Positions 12,501 through 20,653 of a stretch of DNA of 22,707 nucleotides are shown here, piece by piece. The DNA comes from Elysia marginata. Its lineage: Eukaryota > Mollusca > Gastropoda > Plakobranchidae. The notes below the pieces were generated by a model. The model saw nothing but the letters and a program-made list of their open reading frames with translations, was not told the origin of the DNA and searched no databases. Position 1 is the stretch's first letter. The number at the start of each line of letters is the position of its first letter. Both the position numbers and the translations under genes were made by a program. Where the stretch lies: the NCBI GenBank assembly GCA_019649035.1, contig BMAT01007234.1:264967-287673 (forward strand). The letters are read 5' to 3'.

Positions 12501-15500
12501 CGGGCACTGTGAACCCATCACCTATCTTAGATTTCCTCTGCTATGGGCTTCGTCCTCCTGAGCGGGCCCGTAGCGCATAAAATCTACTGATCCCAGGAGT
12601 CCGCTCCCCAAGCCAGCAGCTTCTGACTTGATGTTAGGAAGTAATCTGACACATTATGTACCACCATTGATCCAAGGGCAAGCTAGGGGTGGCGGCTCCA
12701 GATCTGTTAGTTTTTCGTACAAACCTGTCGCCACACACATGCGCCATTGTTTGCTTTGGCTACTTCCGGCGAGTGGCATGTCGTGTAACCTTAAGAGCAA
12801 AGTCACGTACCGGTGGTACTCAGTGTATAGTGTTCTCGTCCCGTGCGCGTGCTAACTTTGACTGCTTGGAGGCAAACGCGAGCCACAAGTTGTAATTACC
12901 ATTGAGCACCTCTTAAAATTCATCACCATTTATTTTTACCACACGCACGATGCCTGTATCATTTCGAGTGACGGCAGGATATTTATCGTATGAGCCCGTG
13001 TAAGATTGATACATGATTGTATTGAGGCATCGAAACACCCACACTTTCATCGCTACAGTACTATTATCTTTATTCTCCCCTCCTCCAAAATCCTATCCCC
13101 AATTTAAACAAAAAACAATGCTCTACCTGCTCCAAAATTATGAACGAACTTTCCATAACTACTAAACAACTCATTGACAGTGATGGTAGTGATTATGGTG
13201 GTGGCTATCCTACAATTTAGAGGAGCAAGCTTGGACACTTTTATTAGCACAAACATTAATACTTACACGCACTCTTTCGGTTGGTCACAAAAGCCATTTT
13301 GTTTATGGCAACCAGGGAGGCACACAGCTGAGGAGAGAAAAGAACAAAAGCAAGCGTTAATCGACCAGCGGATTGATGAAGAAAAAGAGAACGAGAGAGA
13401 TGGTATTCTACTTTTGGCTGCTCATGTAACTTGAAAACAAACATAATATTGTTTGTCTATGGGGAGGGTCGTCAAAATAGACACACAATGCTAGCGATGA
13501 CTATGAAACCAAGCTGTAAGTACTCTATATTACATTCATTAATATAGTCAAAGACACCGAGTTTTTAAAACACCTCTGTGATAATAGCCAGGTCACACCG
13601 CACTCATCTCTTGGGTTCAAAAGCCCCTAATGATTGTCAGTGGTAACAGTAAGATGGGATCTATACCAGAGGTGGTGCTCATTTTGCTCTAACTCTGCTC
13701 TATAGACTCCACACCCCAGGCTTATCACGACCTACTTGATGTTAATTACTCCTGTGGATCCGACCAAGATTAGTTTATCTCGGTAGAGATGGCCAGAACG
13801 CCAGGGAGAGATGTGGGGCAAGGCAAAGATAGGTCTGGCTACACCACCAGGGCTATCATCAACATCATTATCGCTTTCTCTTAACATTTTCACAGCCACT
13901 GCCAAGGTAGCTGGCGCACGCGCCGGTGACGACGGGGCGGTTCTAAAAATCCACAGCCCTTCAAATCCTTTACATCTCGTTTAACTTTCGGAGGGTATCC
14001 CGCAGAGAAAATATTTTAGGACGCAGGGTGAGCAGTGTCTTCAAGACACAATACAGCGAGACATAGGCCGCTTGCAGCAATACCGGTCAGCTATACCATT
14101 CAGCGGCTCTTTACACCATACCTGATTCCGGTTGAATCATAGCACCATGTATATTCCATAGAGGTCGATGACTTCTATCTTCTTTTTTTTAACCTATGGC
14201 GTGGTCTTTGGCACTTGACCCCTAATACTTCAAAAATGCCACTATCACTTTCCTTCTGAAAATTATTGATTTAGACTTTGATCGTTATTATCTTTTCTTA
14301 TAAATGTGGGCATATTTAAAAGGTTCATAACTTATGCTGCAACGTCAAAGTAGCAACAGGAGAAGCGATTTCTATTTTAAAAGCCCGAGAGGGGGAGAAT
14401 GCCTTATCGGTAGCTAAGAAAACACGCGCGTTATCTTAAGACAGCCTGTGTATTATCACAAAACATTGGAGATAGCTGCGGCAGGTAAAACTGGAAAGTT
14501 AAAAGCTGAGTAGCACACACGCCGCTTTAATATTCAAACAATGGAAAGGGCGATTTTATACTTTCAAATTGCGAAGGCAATGAAAAGTCGAAAAAAATTA
14601 GGATGGTTTTTTTGTATTACATGTACCCATGTTTCGAACAAATAGATTTTGTTTTTGTTTGCTTTTTTTTTTATCCATGCTTGTCTCCCATACTCCTATT
14701 CATTAGGCGGAAAGTTGTGGCTCTAATCTTCAACAATGAAATCGATGCGACTACATTTCGTGCGCATTTGCAATAATACAGACCTTTAGCACACGCACCG
14801 TGTCGCACTACGCGTACGTGAAAATCGGGAAAGCAGATTGAGTTACTATAAAAATAATGAAATCAGTTTCTAAAAATAGAACGTCTGTGGGTCTATTTTT
14901 AGAAACTGGTTTCATTAATTTTATAGTAACTCAATCTGCTTTCCCGATTTTCACGTACGCGTAGTGCGACACGGTGCGTGTGCTAAAGGTCTGTAGTAAT
15001 TATGCTGAGACACCACAGAAATGAAACTGCTGCCCAGATAAGAACAAGATCAAAGATAAAATTTTAAAAAAAAAGTTCAGGGCGCGGAAGGAAATTGGAA
15101 AAAAAAAAGGACAAGGAAAGACCGAGATAGATGTTCATGGCAAATTGTGTGAAAAGGAAAAACTTGTTCAGACATTTGATTTGAGTAGCTTAATGGTAGA
15201 ACTTCAATTCATTTTATTGCTATTATGGGTTTAGGTGTAAGCAATATAAAAGCAGATGTACCCCGAGGCTTAACATTAACACTAAATAATAGTACATGTA
15301 ATCGCCAAATTTTGTGCTTCCCCAGAGCTATTTTTAGATCGGCGCGTGCTGAGATAATACAAGGATATAAGCTCTAATTTTGTGCCATTTGTTTATGATT
15401 CAAGTAGATTATTTGGCCTTTTACTGAAAATAATCGTGAAAAGATGCTAAAAGCTTTTCTTCTTGATACAGTGATCTTAAGTTTCAAAGAGTCTTTCGGT

Positions 15501-17101
15501 GTAAAATCAGTTATATGCGCCTATTACTTGGAACAAGGTTTGAACCGCCTAGCAACTGTTGCCAATCATGAACACTGGAAATGACGCCTTCAAAGAATTA
15601 TAAAGAGGCTTAATCCGGGATACTGGCATGTACCTTTCCAATATTTTTAAAGCGAGATTTCCGAATTTATTATTAGTTTAGGAGAACCCCCATAGCTCTC
15701 ATTGCAATTATCGCGTGTATTATGGGCAGTTCACCAAAATCATTTCTAACTTCTATTATCACCCATAACTAGACTGTTCTTCAATGAGCAAACATAAGAA
15801 AGAGGCCAGATGGCTCTGACCTCAAGCAGTAAACATTTATAGACCATTCTTGTCAAAAAAGGAGGCCAACCGCTACAGAAGCCGAAATTTCCCCAGCCGC
15901 TGAACATTGGGTACATAGTACTAACCAACCAGCTACAGTGGTAAATGTGAGAGAACGAATAAAACCGTATGATTCCAGGACAAGGTTGTAAAAGGAGATG
16001 GTAGGGGGTCCACTGTTCAGTGAGTTGAGAGAAAAACAGGATGGGGAACGTCTTCATTAGAGCTGTTTTTTCCGGCATGCGCCTGCAGAATATGATAAGC
16101 TTATATGCGACAACGAGCACTTTGCTAAGGTGGTACATGTATATATTCAACCGGACAATCTTTTTGTCTATGATCAAAGACGACACTATTGTAAGTGCTA
16201 TTATTTGACACTAACTATAACCGATAAAGGGTTTTCCCATATTCCAACCAATGGCCGGATAATGAAGGCGATCAAGGTTGCTGATGAGGGAGCTTAGCGT
16301 ATCCTAGCGGTTTTATGGATGACTTAGCTGTCTGCATGTGAAGTCTCCCCATGCTTTCCTCACTCCATGGCCACAAAACTCCAATTCATCATACTATTAT
16401 CCCCTAACGCCAACACCGCCACTGCCAACAGCCGTGCTCGTTTGTCTCCACAATATCCACTTGTAGTTATCTGAACCATTGTTATCCCCGTCGCCTGGCT
16501 AGTTTCCGTGTGAGCAGCAAGTTTGCCCAGACTGTTTTAGGCATTGGCCTTAAAGCCGTGTGAGCACCGCACCGATCAGACTTCTATCTTGTCTTGATGG
16601 CGACATGGCGGTGAAGTGAATACTTGCGGTTGAAACACTACATTCTTGGCGAAAAAAAAATAAACCCTTAAAATGTTTACACGCTTTAAAATGTGAAGAA
16701 TGCATATATATAAGGGTTGCGTCATAGTTGAGTTCTTCAAAATTCGGTGTGCTTTCAGGTTTCTTATGGTCATATTTGAAGCAAATGGATTGTGTAACTG
16801 TTTACAGAATACCAAAACTCACATAACTAGAAGAGAAAATAAAATAAAAAAGACGGGGTAAACAAATCGACTCCCTTATTCTACGTTGGTGGTTTTTAAT
16901 GAAGTTAGATGTTCCTTTTCTTTTTTTTTTCTTAAAATTTCGATGTTACGTCTGTGCTGAAACCTAGCAACATAAGATGAAAACTGTCGTTTTCTTCGTC
17001 CAGAAAGATGAAGTACCCAACTCAGGTTGGAGAGCCTGGTTGGCTGGCTGGCTTGAATGAATAAACTCATGGCAGGTGGTCACACACTGCAGCAGATCCA
17101 A

Positions 17102-17136
<35 letters not shown>

Positions 17137-17499
17137 GTCACTGAGAGAGAGAGAGACAGAGCCAGTGCGTCAACTACAGACAGTGCAGTCGAGGGTCGAC
17201 CAGACGCCAAGAAGAGGAGGGAGCCCAACCTGACTGACACAAAGCCGATTTGGCCTTGAGGTGGGGATGAGAACAGACGACCTTCGATTGAGACGGAGGA
17301 TCACCACTTTCAGAGACGCAGAGAGCGACTGCCCTGTCCCTTCGTAAACGGAAACAAATAAATTGAATGCTATCATGAAAAGGAAGAAGAAAATGTCTAC
17401 TGAGAGTGCTGTTGAAAATTATGTAGATGGCTTAGGTTGAAAGAAGTTTGGCTTCTTTGCAGCTGTAGATCAATAGGCACTGTTAAGAGAGATCGAGAG

Positions 17500-17541
<42 letters not shown>

Positions 17542-20500
17542 GGGGAGGGCACATCTGTTCATTTTTTTTAAGTTTGCCGTCTACTTCAGCCAAGAGGATG
17601 AAACAAAAAGTAGCCTGTTATTATTGCTGTATTTTTTTTCCTATCGGCCATGCAAAAGAAGTTTTCAACAAGTTTTGTCTTTCTTACAAATCTCGATACG
17701 GGTGTCTAAACCTTTTTTTCTTTATATTAGCAATTACTTGTCGTCAAAATTCACAAGGTAATACAGTAGTTATTTCAGTACAGGCCTCAGATAAGCCTGG
17801 CTTAGTTCACAAAGATTCACAATTTGTGAGATTTTATCGACAGCTAATAAGTTTCGATACGCGGAAGCACATTGTTTTTGTTTCCTTAAAGGAGGGTCAT
17901 TCGGTAAACTTGAATTTGTGTCATCACAAGGAGGAAAACTTGACATTGATTCATCACGACTAACACAAATTGATTTCTTAAATAAATTTTCCCTTCTTTA
18001 AATAGAGGCGATATATTTCCAGATGCATGTTACGGAAGAGTGAAAAAAAAGGAAACGGAAAAGTCTGAACTAAGTCTTACATCTTGCGCGACAGATGGTT
18101 CATACAGAAATTGTGCTCTTACGTCCCTCGACTCTCTGGTTACTATATTCGGAACAGAGGTTGGAAATAACATATTGCTCTAATGTAGCAGGCGTTTACA
18201 GAGGACACTGTTATCTACATGTATTAGTAAAACGAAACGAAGTCTTGCACATTCACCTAAAAAAAAATCTTAATGTAAGCGTTATTGATTGAAGAAGTTA
18301 ATTCTTCAACAGCTAAGTAAGGGGTGAATGAGCGTCGCAATTTAGCTGCTCCTTGATCTATAAATAACTGCATCGCGCGATTGAAAGATCCAAGTCAGCT
18401 TTGCAAAGTTAAGTTTTGGCAGGCTGTTCACCTTCAAATAATGTCAACTGAAATCTAACCGAGCACTTGCGATGCAACGCCATACCAATAAAAGAGGCCA
18501 CAAGTTTCTCACGACCGCAATACCAATACAGAAGCTGCTCTGCAACGCCACACTTCCGTTTATTGTCCCTGGAGAGACAGAGGGGTAGCCAGCTCACAGA
18601 AACCAATGGGAGTGAGAGCGAGCAGTCATGCACGAGCGACACAGCTAGCGGGCCGGGTGTGAGAGACGTTCCAGCAGTGTTTAATTAGCAGGAACTTGAT
18701 AGGTCCCTGGGGACAGGTCCGACAGGCCAGTAGCTGCTGTTGGTGGAGCTCACTGAACAGAGATCGCACGGGCAACAACACTACTCACTTTCGCACGCGC
18801 AATATAAATTCAACAAAAAGGCAAGCCCTTTAACGTGTTTCTATCGTTAAGAGGGTTTTAATTTGATTCGAAAAATGAGTGGGGCGATATAGGGTTTTCA
18901 AAAAACCGTTCTCTTCCTCTTATACAGTCAGAACTTTGAGCAAGTAATATAAATTAAAAAACTGACCGTTGAATCCCGAAGTTTTATTTTCCTGGAAGGG
19001 GCTTCTATAGAGTGTTACGCTTTTATTCACGATTTAAAATAAAAGATAATTTTTTGTTGGACTTCACCGTTACAACCAGTTTATCGGCAAAGTATGGCAA
19101 TCTTTTGTTGTTTTCAACGGTTGATCAACATGTTGGCGAGGGATATCCCGAAAGAGATGACAATATCTACTATAAAACTAACAGCCCGTTTTCCTGTGAG
19201 CTCTATTAAAGAGGCATCGTTTCAGTCGTTCGTTAACAACTAGATACACACAAATCATCTTACTCACATTGAGCGAGACACAATGGTTATGAACATGACG
19301 TTAAATATAAATATACAAGGAATCTTTTTCGAAAACATTATCTTCAGAACAATTGCGATGTCAAGAGACTTCGACGTAATTATTGGCAACAAATGTTACC
19401 ATTCTGGTAAATCGTCTTCATAGTAACTAAAGACGGCATTCATTGAGCGATAATTGACAAAGAAGGCTAACGTAAATGTGGGACTTTCTCGGCCCCTGCT
19501 TAAAAGCTAACTGCCCCCACAAGGCATAATACCGCCATGCCTTAATCTCTTGTTCTATTATCTCGAACAATGAAGAAGTCCCGCTTCAATTTTTGTGCTA
19601 CATTCATACAACTTTCTTTGCGTACCATTATCGGGGTTATGTTAATACCAGAGCCACCTACTATATTATAAATGGATAAATGGCTACATCCACATGTATT
19701 AAGTCGTGGTGACCAAGCACTAAGCGACATCCCAGCACACCCCCATTATCTGAAAGTAGGTATTTCGTCAATTGTGTCAAAGATGTTCTGAATACTTCAT
19801 TGACATCTTAAACTTAAGGCAAACTAATACGTTAAGAAAAAAATATAACCTCGAACTTCAATCTTCTACACATCAGCAGGAAGGTGAGGGCTTTTTATAT
19901 GAGGAAAAAAGCTGTTAAAGAAACTATACAACGCCTAGTGCTACATCCCAACCAAGCACAAAAAGGAACATCTCATGGGACGAGTGCTAATGTCTCCAGA
20001 AGGGGAGTGACAAGACCCCAGTAACGTGTCGAGATCCTGTGGTCAACTTAGCACGTCATTAGTTACGGTTTGCTAGCCGTATGCGAAAAGAGGGATAAAG
20101 TGAAAAGAATGCATTACACGGTTATAAAAGAGGTGACAAATGAACCCAGGCGTAAATTTATAAGAAATTACCGTGGGAAAAGGTTTTGTTACGTTGACTA
20201 TCGTTACTTTGGCCTATAATTATGGTTTAGTAAAATACAGATAGGTTAGTCTTATCATGTATCTGTTTCTATGTCATATGTTAAAATAACTGATTCAAAT
20301 TTTAGCACTCTTGCATCGGTGCTGAAGAATACAGAGGTAACTAATAATTCAAGAAGCAATGTCTGATTTGAGCGGTGCCGCGGACTCACCTGTGTCGCAG
20401 TATTGTCCTTCCCAGCCGTCCAAGCACACCATGGTACCGTTCGACGTGCACGTGTTGTGACCGAAGGAGTCATCCCTGGGCCTGCAGAACGCTGCGCAGT

Positions 20501-20653
20501 TTGGCCCATGGTAGTTCCTGTCGCACTGGAACCGAAATGCGTAATGCAACACCGAGTAGTTGAAATTCTCAACGAAATCGGACCACGTGTCTCCCGATAC
20601 TGTGTTGCGGATGGTGGCTAGTCTAGAGATGAGCACACTGCGCCGCGTGAGAC
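1423..20653 (-). CDS. Dl: Delta-class Notch ligand, 5'-partial (seven exons joined)
   Basis: This is a single-pass type I membrane ligand that binds Notch on neighbouring cells. CDS segments on the minus strand are 20653-20390, 13327-13267, 8144-8014, 7787-7618, 7412-7199, 5714-4394 and 1714-1423, totalling 2,453 nt with the stop TGA at 1423-1425. Every junction is GT-AG and the phases agree: W1 ends phase 1, W2 phase 2, W3 phase 1, W4 phase 0, W5 phase 1 and W6 phase 2. The visible order is DSL ([13 protein letters not shown] core), nine six-cysteine EGF repeats, a juxtamembrane linker, a helix ending in LLCRKR, a tail of about 308 residues and a terminal ATEV. A Delta/DLL assignment fits better than Serrate/Jagged: there are nine rather than about 14-16 EGF repeats, no von Willebrand C-like cysteine-rich region, and the end matches vertebrate DLL1/DLL4. 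The signal peptide and MNNL domain are missing because their exons lie upstream of the window. Confidence 0.96.
2861..2930. repeat. Poly-C plus (TC)26 microsatellite
   Basis: A run of C at 2861-2873 with short CT-rich sequence leads into an uninterrupted (TC)26 at 2879-2930. On the Delta coding strand this is a pure purine (GA/G) tract of about 70 nt inside the last intron. Confidence 0.95.
3195..3215. repeat. Short (AG)n tract
   Basis: About ten AG units between the two large CT tracts and in the opposite orientation to them, so it could pair with either in single-stranded form. Confidence 0.9.
3494..3556. repeat. (CT)n microsatellite, about 31 units
   Basis: An uninterrupted CT run followed by an imperfect CCCCCTCTCCCTTTC extension. 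It is the longest simple repeat in the window and lies in the last Delta intron. Confidence 0.95.
4176..4195. repeat. Short (AG)n tract
   Basis: About ten AG units (positions 4176-4195) near the donor end of the last Delta intron. Confidence 0.9.
4394..5714 (-). CDS. Dl: Exon W6: EGF6-9, membrane helix and most of the tail
   Basis: This 1,321-nt exon starts in phase 1 (GC completing Gly) after CCCATCTCAG and ends CTTAG|GTGAGT in phase 2. It finishes EGF6 and encodes EGF7 (NDDCVGNPC), EGF8 (VDDCEMRPC) and EGF9 (IDECRDSPC). EGF6-9 each carry the D-x-[DE]-[DE]-C-type calcium ligand or a close variant, and the C-x-[DN]-x4-[YF]-x-C hydroxylation pattern. A Ser/Thr/Gly/Asn-rich linker of about 65 residues leads to the helix at 5029-5103 and the stop-transfer run RKR. 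The cytoplasmic part is rich in Ser, Asn and Gln, has a short poly-Gly run and a [19 protein letters not shown] segment, and is mostly disordered-looking. Reading on past the donor meets TGA at 4392-4390, so an intron-retaining transcript would end here. Confidence 0.95.
5029..5103 (-). other. Dl: Transmembrane helix of Delta
   Basis: About 25 hydrophobic residues ([12 protein letters not shown]...LLC) are bounded outside by an acidic/Ser stretch ([14 protein letters not shown]) and inside by RKRS. The positive-inside charge fits a type I protein with the EGF repeats outside the cell. This is the only strongly hydrophobic span in the visible protein. Confidence 0.93.
5715..7198 (-). other. 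Dl: Delta intron W5-W6
   Basis: A 1,484-nt phase-1 intron bounded by GTGAGT and CATCTCAG. It contains an (AC)n run at about 6500-6514, a poly-C/poly-A stretch at about 6893-6925 and one consensus Su(H)/CSL site (6771-6779). There is no coding content. Confidence 0.8.
7199..7412 (-). CDS. Dl: Exon W5: end of EGF4, EGF5, start of EGF6
   Basis: This 214-nt exon begins in phase 0 with NEGGRFKC and closes EGF4 ([10 protein letters not shown]). It then encodes complete EGF5 ([13 protein letters not shown]...[14 protein letters not shown]) and the first cysteines of EGF6 ([11 protein letters not shown]). The acceptor is TGTCTGTGCTCAG at 7413-7425. The donor is AATG|GTGAGT, leaving phase 1 to be completed as Gly in exon W6. 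EGF5 contains CNNGGTC, matching the O-fucose consensus C2-x4-[S/T]-C3. EGF6 contains CQSSPC, matching the O-glucose consensus C1-x-S-x-[P/A]-C2. Use of these sites by POFUT1 and POGLUT1 is inferred from the consensus only. Confidence 0.94.
7413..7617 (-). other. Dl: Delta intron W4-W5, 205 nt
   Basis: A short phase-0 intron with GTAAGT donor and TGTGCTCAG acceptor, interrupting EGF4. Confidence 0.9.
7618..7787 (-). CDS. Dl: Exon W4: EGF3 and first part of EGF4
   Basis: This 170-nt exon opens with AT, which joins the G of exon W3 to give Asp and produces the conserved [15 protein letters not shown] start of EGF3. It then encodes a full EGF3 ending in GFEGDNC and the first three cysteines of EGF4, ending at KCM in phase 0. 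The acceptor is TCTCCCTTAG at 7788-7797 and the donor is ATG|GTAAGT. The DLN(F/Y)CTHHKPC sequence is nearly invariant in Delta proteins from insects to vertebrates, which makes this one of the strongest identity anchors. The intron to exon W5 is only 205 nt. Confidence 0.95.
7788..8013 (-). other. Dl: Delta intron W3-W4, 226 nt
   Basis: A short phase-1 intron with GTAACG donor and TCCCTTAG acceptor, located exactly at the EGF2-EGF3 boundary. Confidence 0.9.
8014..8144 (-). CDS. Dl: Exon W3: end of EGF1 and all of EGF2
   Basis: This 131-nt exon starts with one base (G, completing Val) and ends with one base (G, starting Asp), so it depends on the 61-nt exon for frame. It encodes [10 protein letters not shown], closing EGF1, then EGF2 as [14 protein letters not shown]...[16 protein letters not shown]. 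The short, atypical EGF2 with a GC.HGTC.(K/Q)PW.C.C core is a recognised signature of Notch ligands (the DOS-type EGF1-2 unit) that helps position the DSL domain on Notch. The acceptor is CAATCTTTAG at 8145-8154 and the donor is CAAG|GTAACG. All twelve EGF1-2 cysteines are accounted for once W2 and W3 are joined. Confidence 0.95.
10327..10650 (-). other. GC-rich open stretch of unknown nature
   Basis: A minus-strand frame of about 106 codons lies in sequence clearly richer in GC and CpG than its surroundings. The peptide is Gly/Ser/Arg-rich and ends ...[21 protein letters not shown] before a stop. I do not recognise it. Its only upstream acceptor candidate (GATCTACAG) lacks a pyrimidine tract. 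It cannot be an extra Delta exon, because W2 and W3 join directly in frame within EGF1. It could be a mobile-element relic, a nested-gene exon or chance. Confidence 0.25.
12180..12224. other. Assembly gap (45 N)
   Basis: Undetermined bases directly after an (AG)n run at 12170-12179, suggesting the assembly broke in a microsatellite. The true length is unknown. No Delta exon is missing here, since EGF1-2 are complete. Confidence 0.98.
13267..13327 (-). CDS. Dl: Exon W2: 61-nt mini-exon, first half of EGF1
   Basis: This short exon supplies the part of EGF1 missing between exons W1 and W3. It reads (G)|CT GTG TGC CTC..., giving (A)[19 protein letters not shown] and then GT|, which joins the first G of exon W3 to make Val. 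The acceptor CTTTTCTCTCCTCAG and the donor GCGT|GTAAGT are both strong. The CLPGC...NGFC...P.EC pattern is the standard start of EGF1 in Delta and Jagged proteins. From memory, the matching exon of vertebrate DLL1 and JAG1 is also 61 nt, and the following one 131 nt, as here. The exon is isolated by introns of 7,062 nt (upstream) and 5,122 nt (downstream), so automatic gene prediction could easily miss it. Identification rests on frame, splice sites and family pattern together. Confidence 0.95.
14775..14997. mobile_element. Palindromic MITE-like element with TA flanks
   Basis: Two 104-nt arms (14777-14880 and 14892-14995) are reverse complements, differing only at 14854 and 14863, with an 11-nt spacer. 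The outermost TA on each side followed inward by CAGACCTTTAGC fits the TA target duplication of Tc1/mariner-type elements. There is no transposase frame, so it is a non-autonomous foldback or MITE-type copy. The near-identity of the arms suggests recent insertion or arm homogenisation. The superfamily is inferred from the TA flanks and the CAG ends only. Confidence 0.7.
17104..17156. repeat. (CT)15 and (GA)7 facing tracts
   Basis: A CT run at 17104-17133 is followed, 9 nt later, by GA at 17143-17156. The two are mutually complementary and can form a hairpin. They lie at the 3' end of the SINE-like relic and may be its expanded tail. Confidence 0.85.
17165..17345 (-). mobile_element. Degenerate tRNA-derived SINE
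   Basis: On the minus strand the sequence CCTCCGTCTCAATCGAAGGTCGTCTGTTCTCATCCCCACC resembles the A-to-B-box region of tRNA-derived SINEs: AATCG(G)AAGGTCG, then a decayed B box where intact copies read GGGTTCGAATCCC. An A-box-like AGTGG lies just upstream (lower identity), and the distal end runs into CT/GA repeats. Element boundaries are approximate. I associate this motif with gastropod SINEs from general knowledge; a repeat-library search would settle the family. Confidence 0.5.
17503..17539. repeat. (GA)n microsatellite, about 18 units
   Basis: A GA run following a GA-rich lead-in (AGAGAGATCGAGAGAGC) and followed by GGGGGGAGGG, inside the large Delta intron. Confidence 0.92.
20390..20653 (-). 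CDS. Dl: Exon W1: DSL domain of Delta
   Basis: This 264-nt exon encodes the receptor-binding DSL domain and the strand leading into it. The acceptor is TTCTCTGTGCAG at 20654-20665. The first two bases (GT) complete a codon begun in an unseen upstream exon, and the donor is ACACAG|GTGAGT, with the last G carried into exon W2. The lead-in [10 protein letters not shown], then W18...[13 protein letters not shown] (numbering from the codon at 20636-20634), is typical of the end of the MNNL/C2 region. The DSL domain covers about 20397-20585, with cysteines in the family spacing and the core [13 protein letters not shown] followed by [10 protein letters not shown]. In known Notch-ligand structures the RPRDD-FGH loop contacts Notch EGF11. 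All the hallmark residues are present, so the domain looks functional. There is a clean donor and no frameshift. Confidence 0.96.

Larger units (their letters stand above)
8145..13266 (-). other. Dl: Delta intron W2-W3, about 5.1 kb
   Basis: A phase-2 intron splitting EGF1, with GTAAGT donor and ATCTTTAG acceptor. It contains the assembly gap at 12180-12224 and a GC-rich open stretch at 10327-10650. Apart from these I see no gene or structured RNA. Open frames such as 11525-11854 (minus, 109 codons) resemble no family I know. Confidence 0.8.
13328..20389 (-). other. Dl: Delta intron W1-W2, about 7.1 kb
   Basis: The largest complete intron in the window (7,062 nt, phase 1), with GTGAGT donor and TCTCCTCAG acceptor. 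It contains the palindromic element (14777-14995), the SINE-like relic (about 17165-17345), CT/GA tracts and two consensus Su(H)/CSL sites. The open frames inside it (minus 15746-16186, plus 17574-17963) are AT-rich and near the length expected by chance. Confidence 0.8.

Noticed and set aside
15746..16186. 146-codon open frame on the minus strand
   Set aside because: No recognisable family and no splice context. With this base composition about one open run of this length is expected by chance in a window of this size. Treated as intronic noise.
16383..16445. Minus-strand E-H-G-C...C reading considered as the missing EGF1 exon
   Set aside because: Cysteine spacing is wrong and there is no donor. 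The exon at 13267-13327 fits every requirement.
17574..17963. 129-codon open frame on the plus strand
   Set aside because: AT-rich, low-complexity hydrophobic start, no recognised domain, and antisense to the Delta intron. Not supported as a gene.
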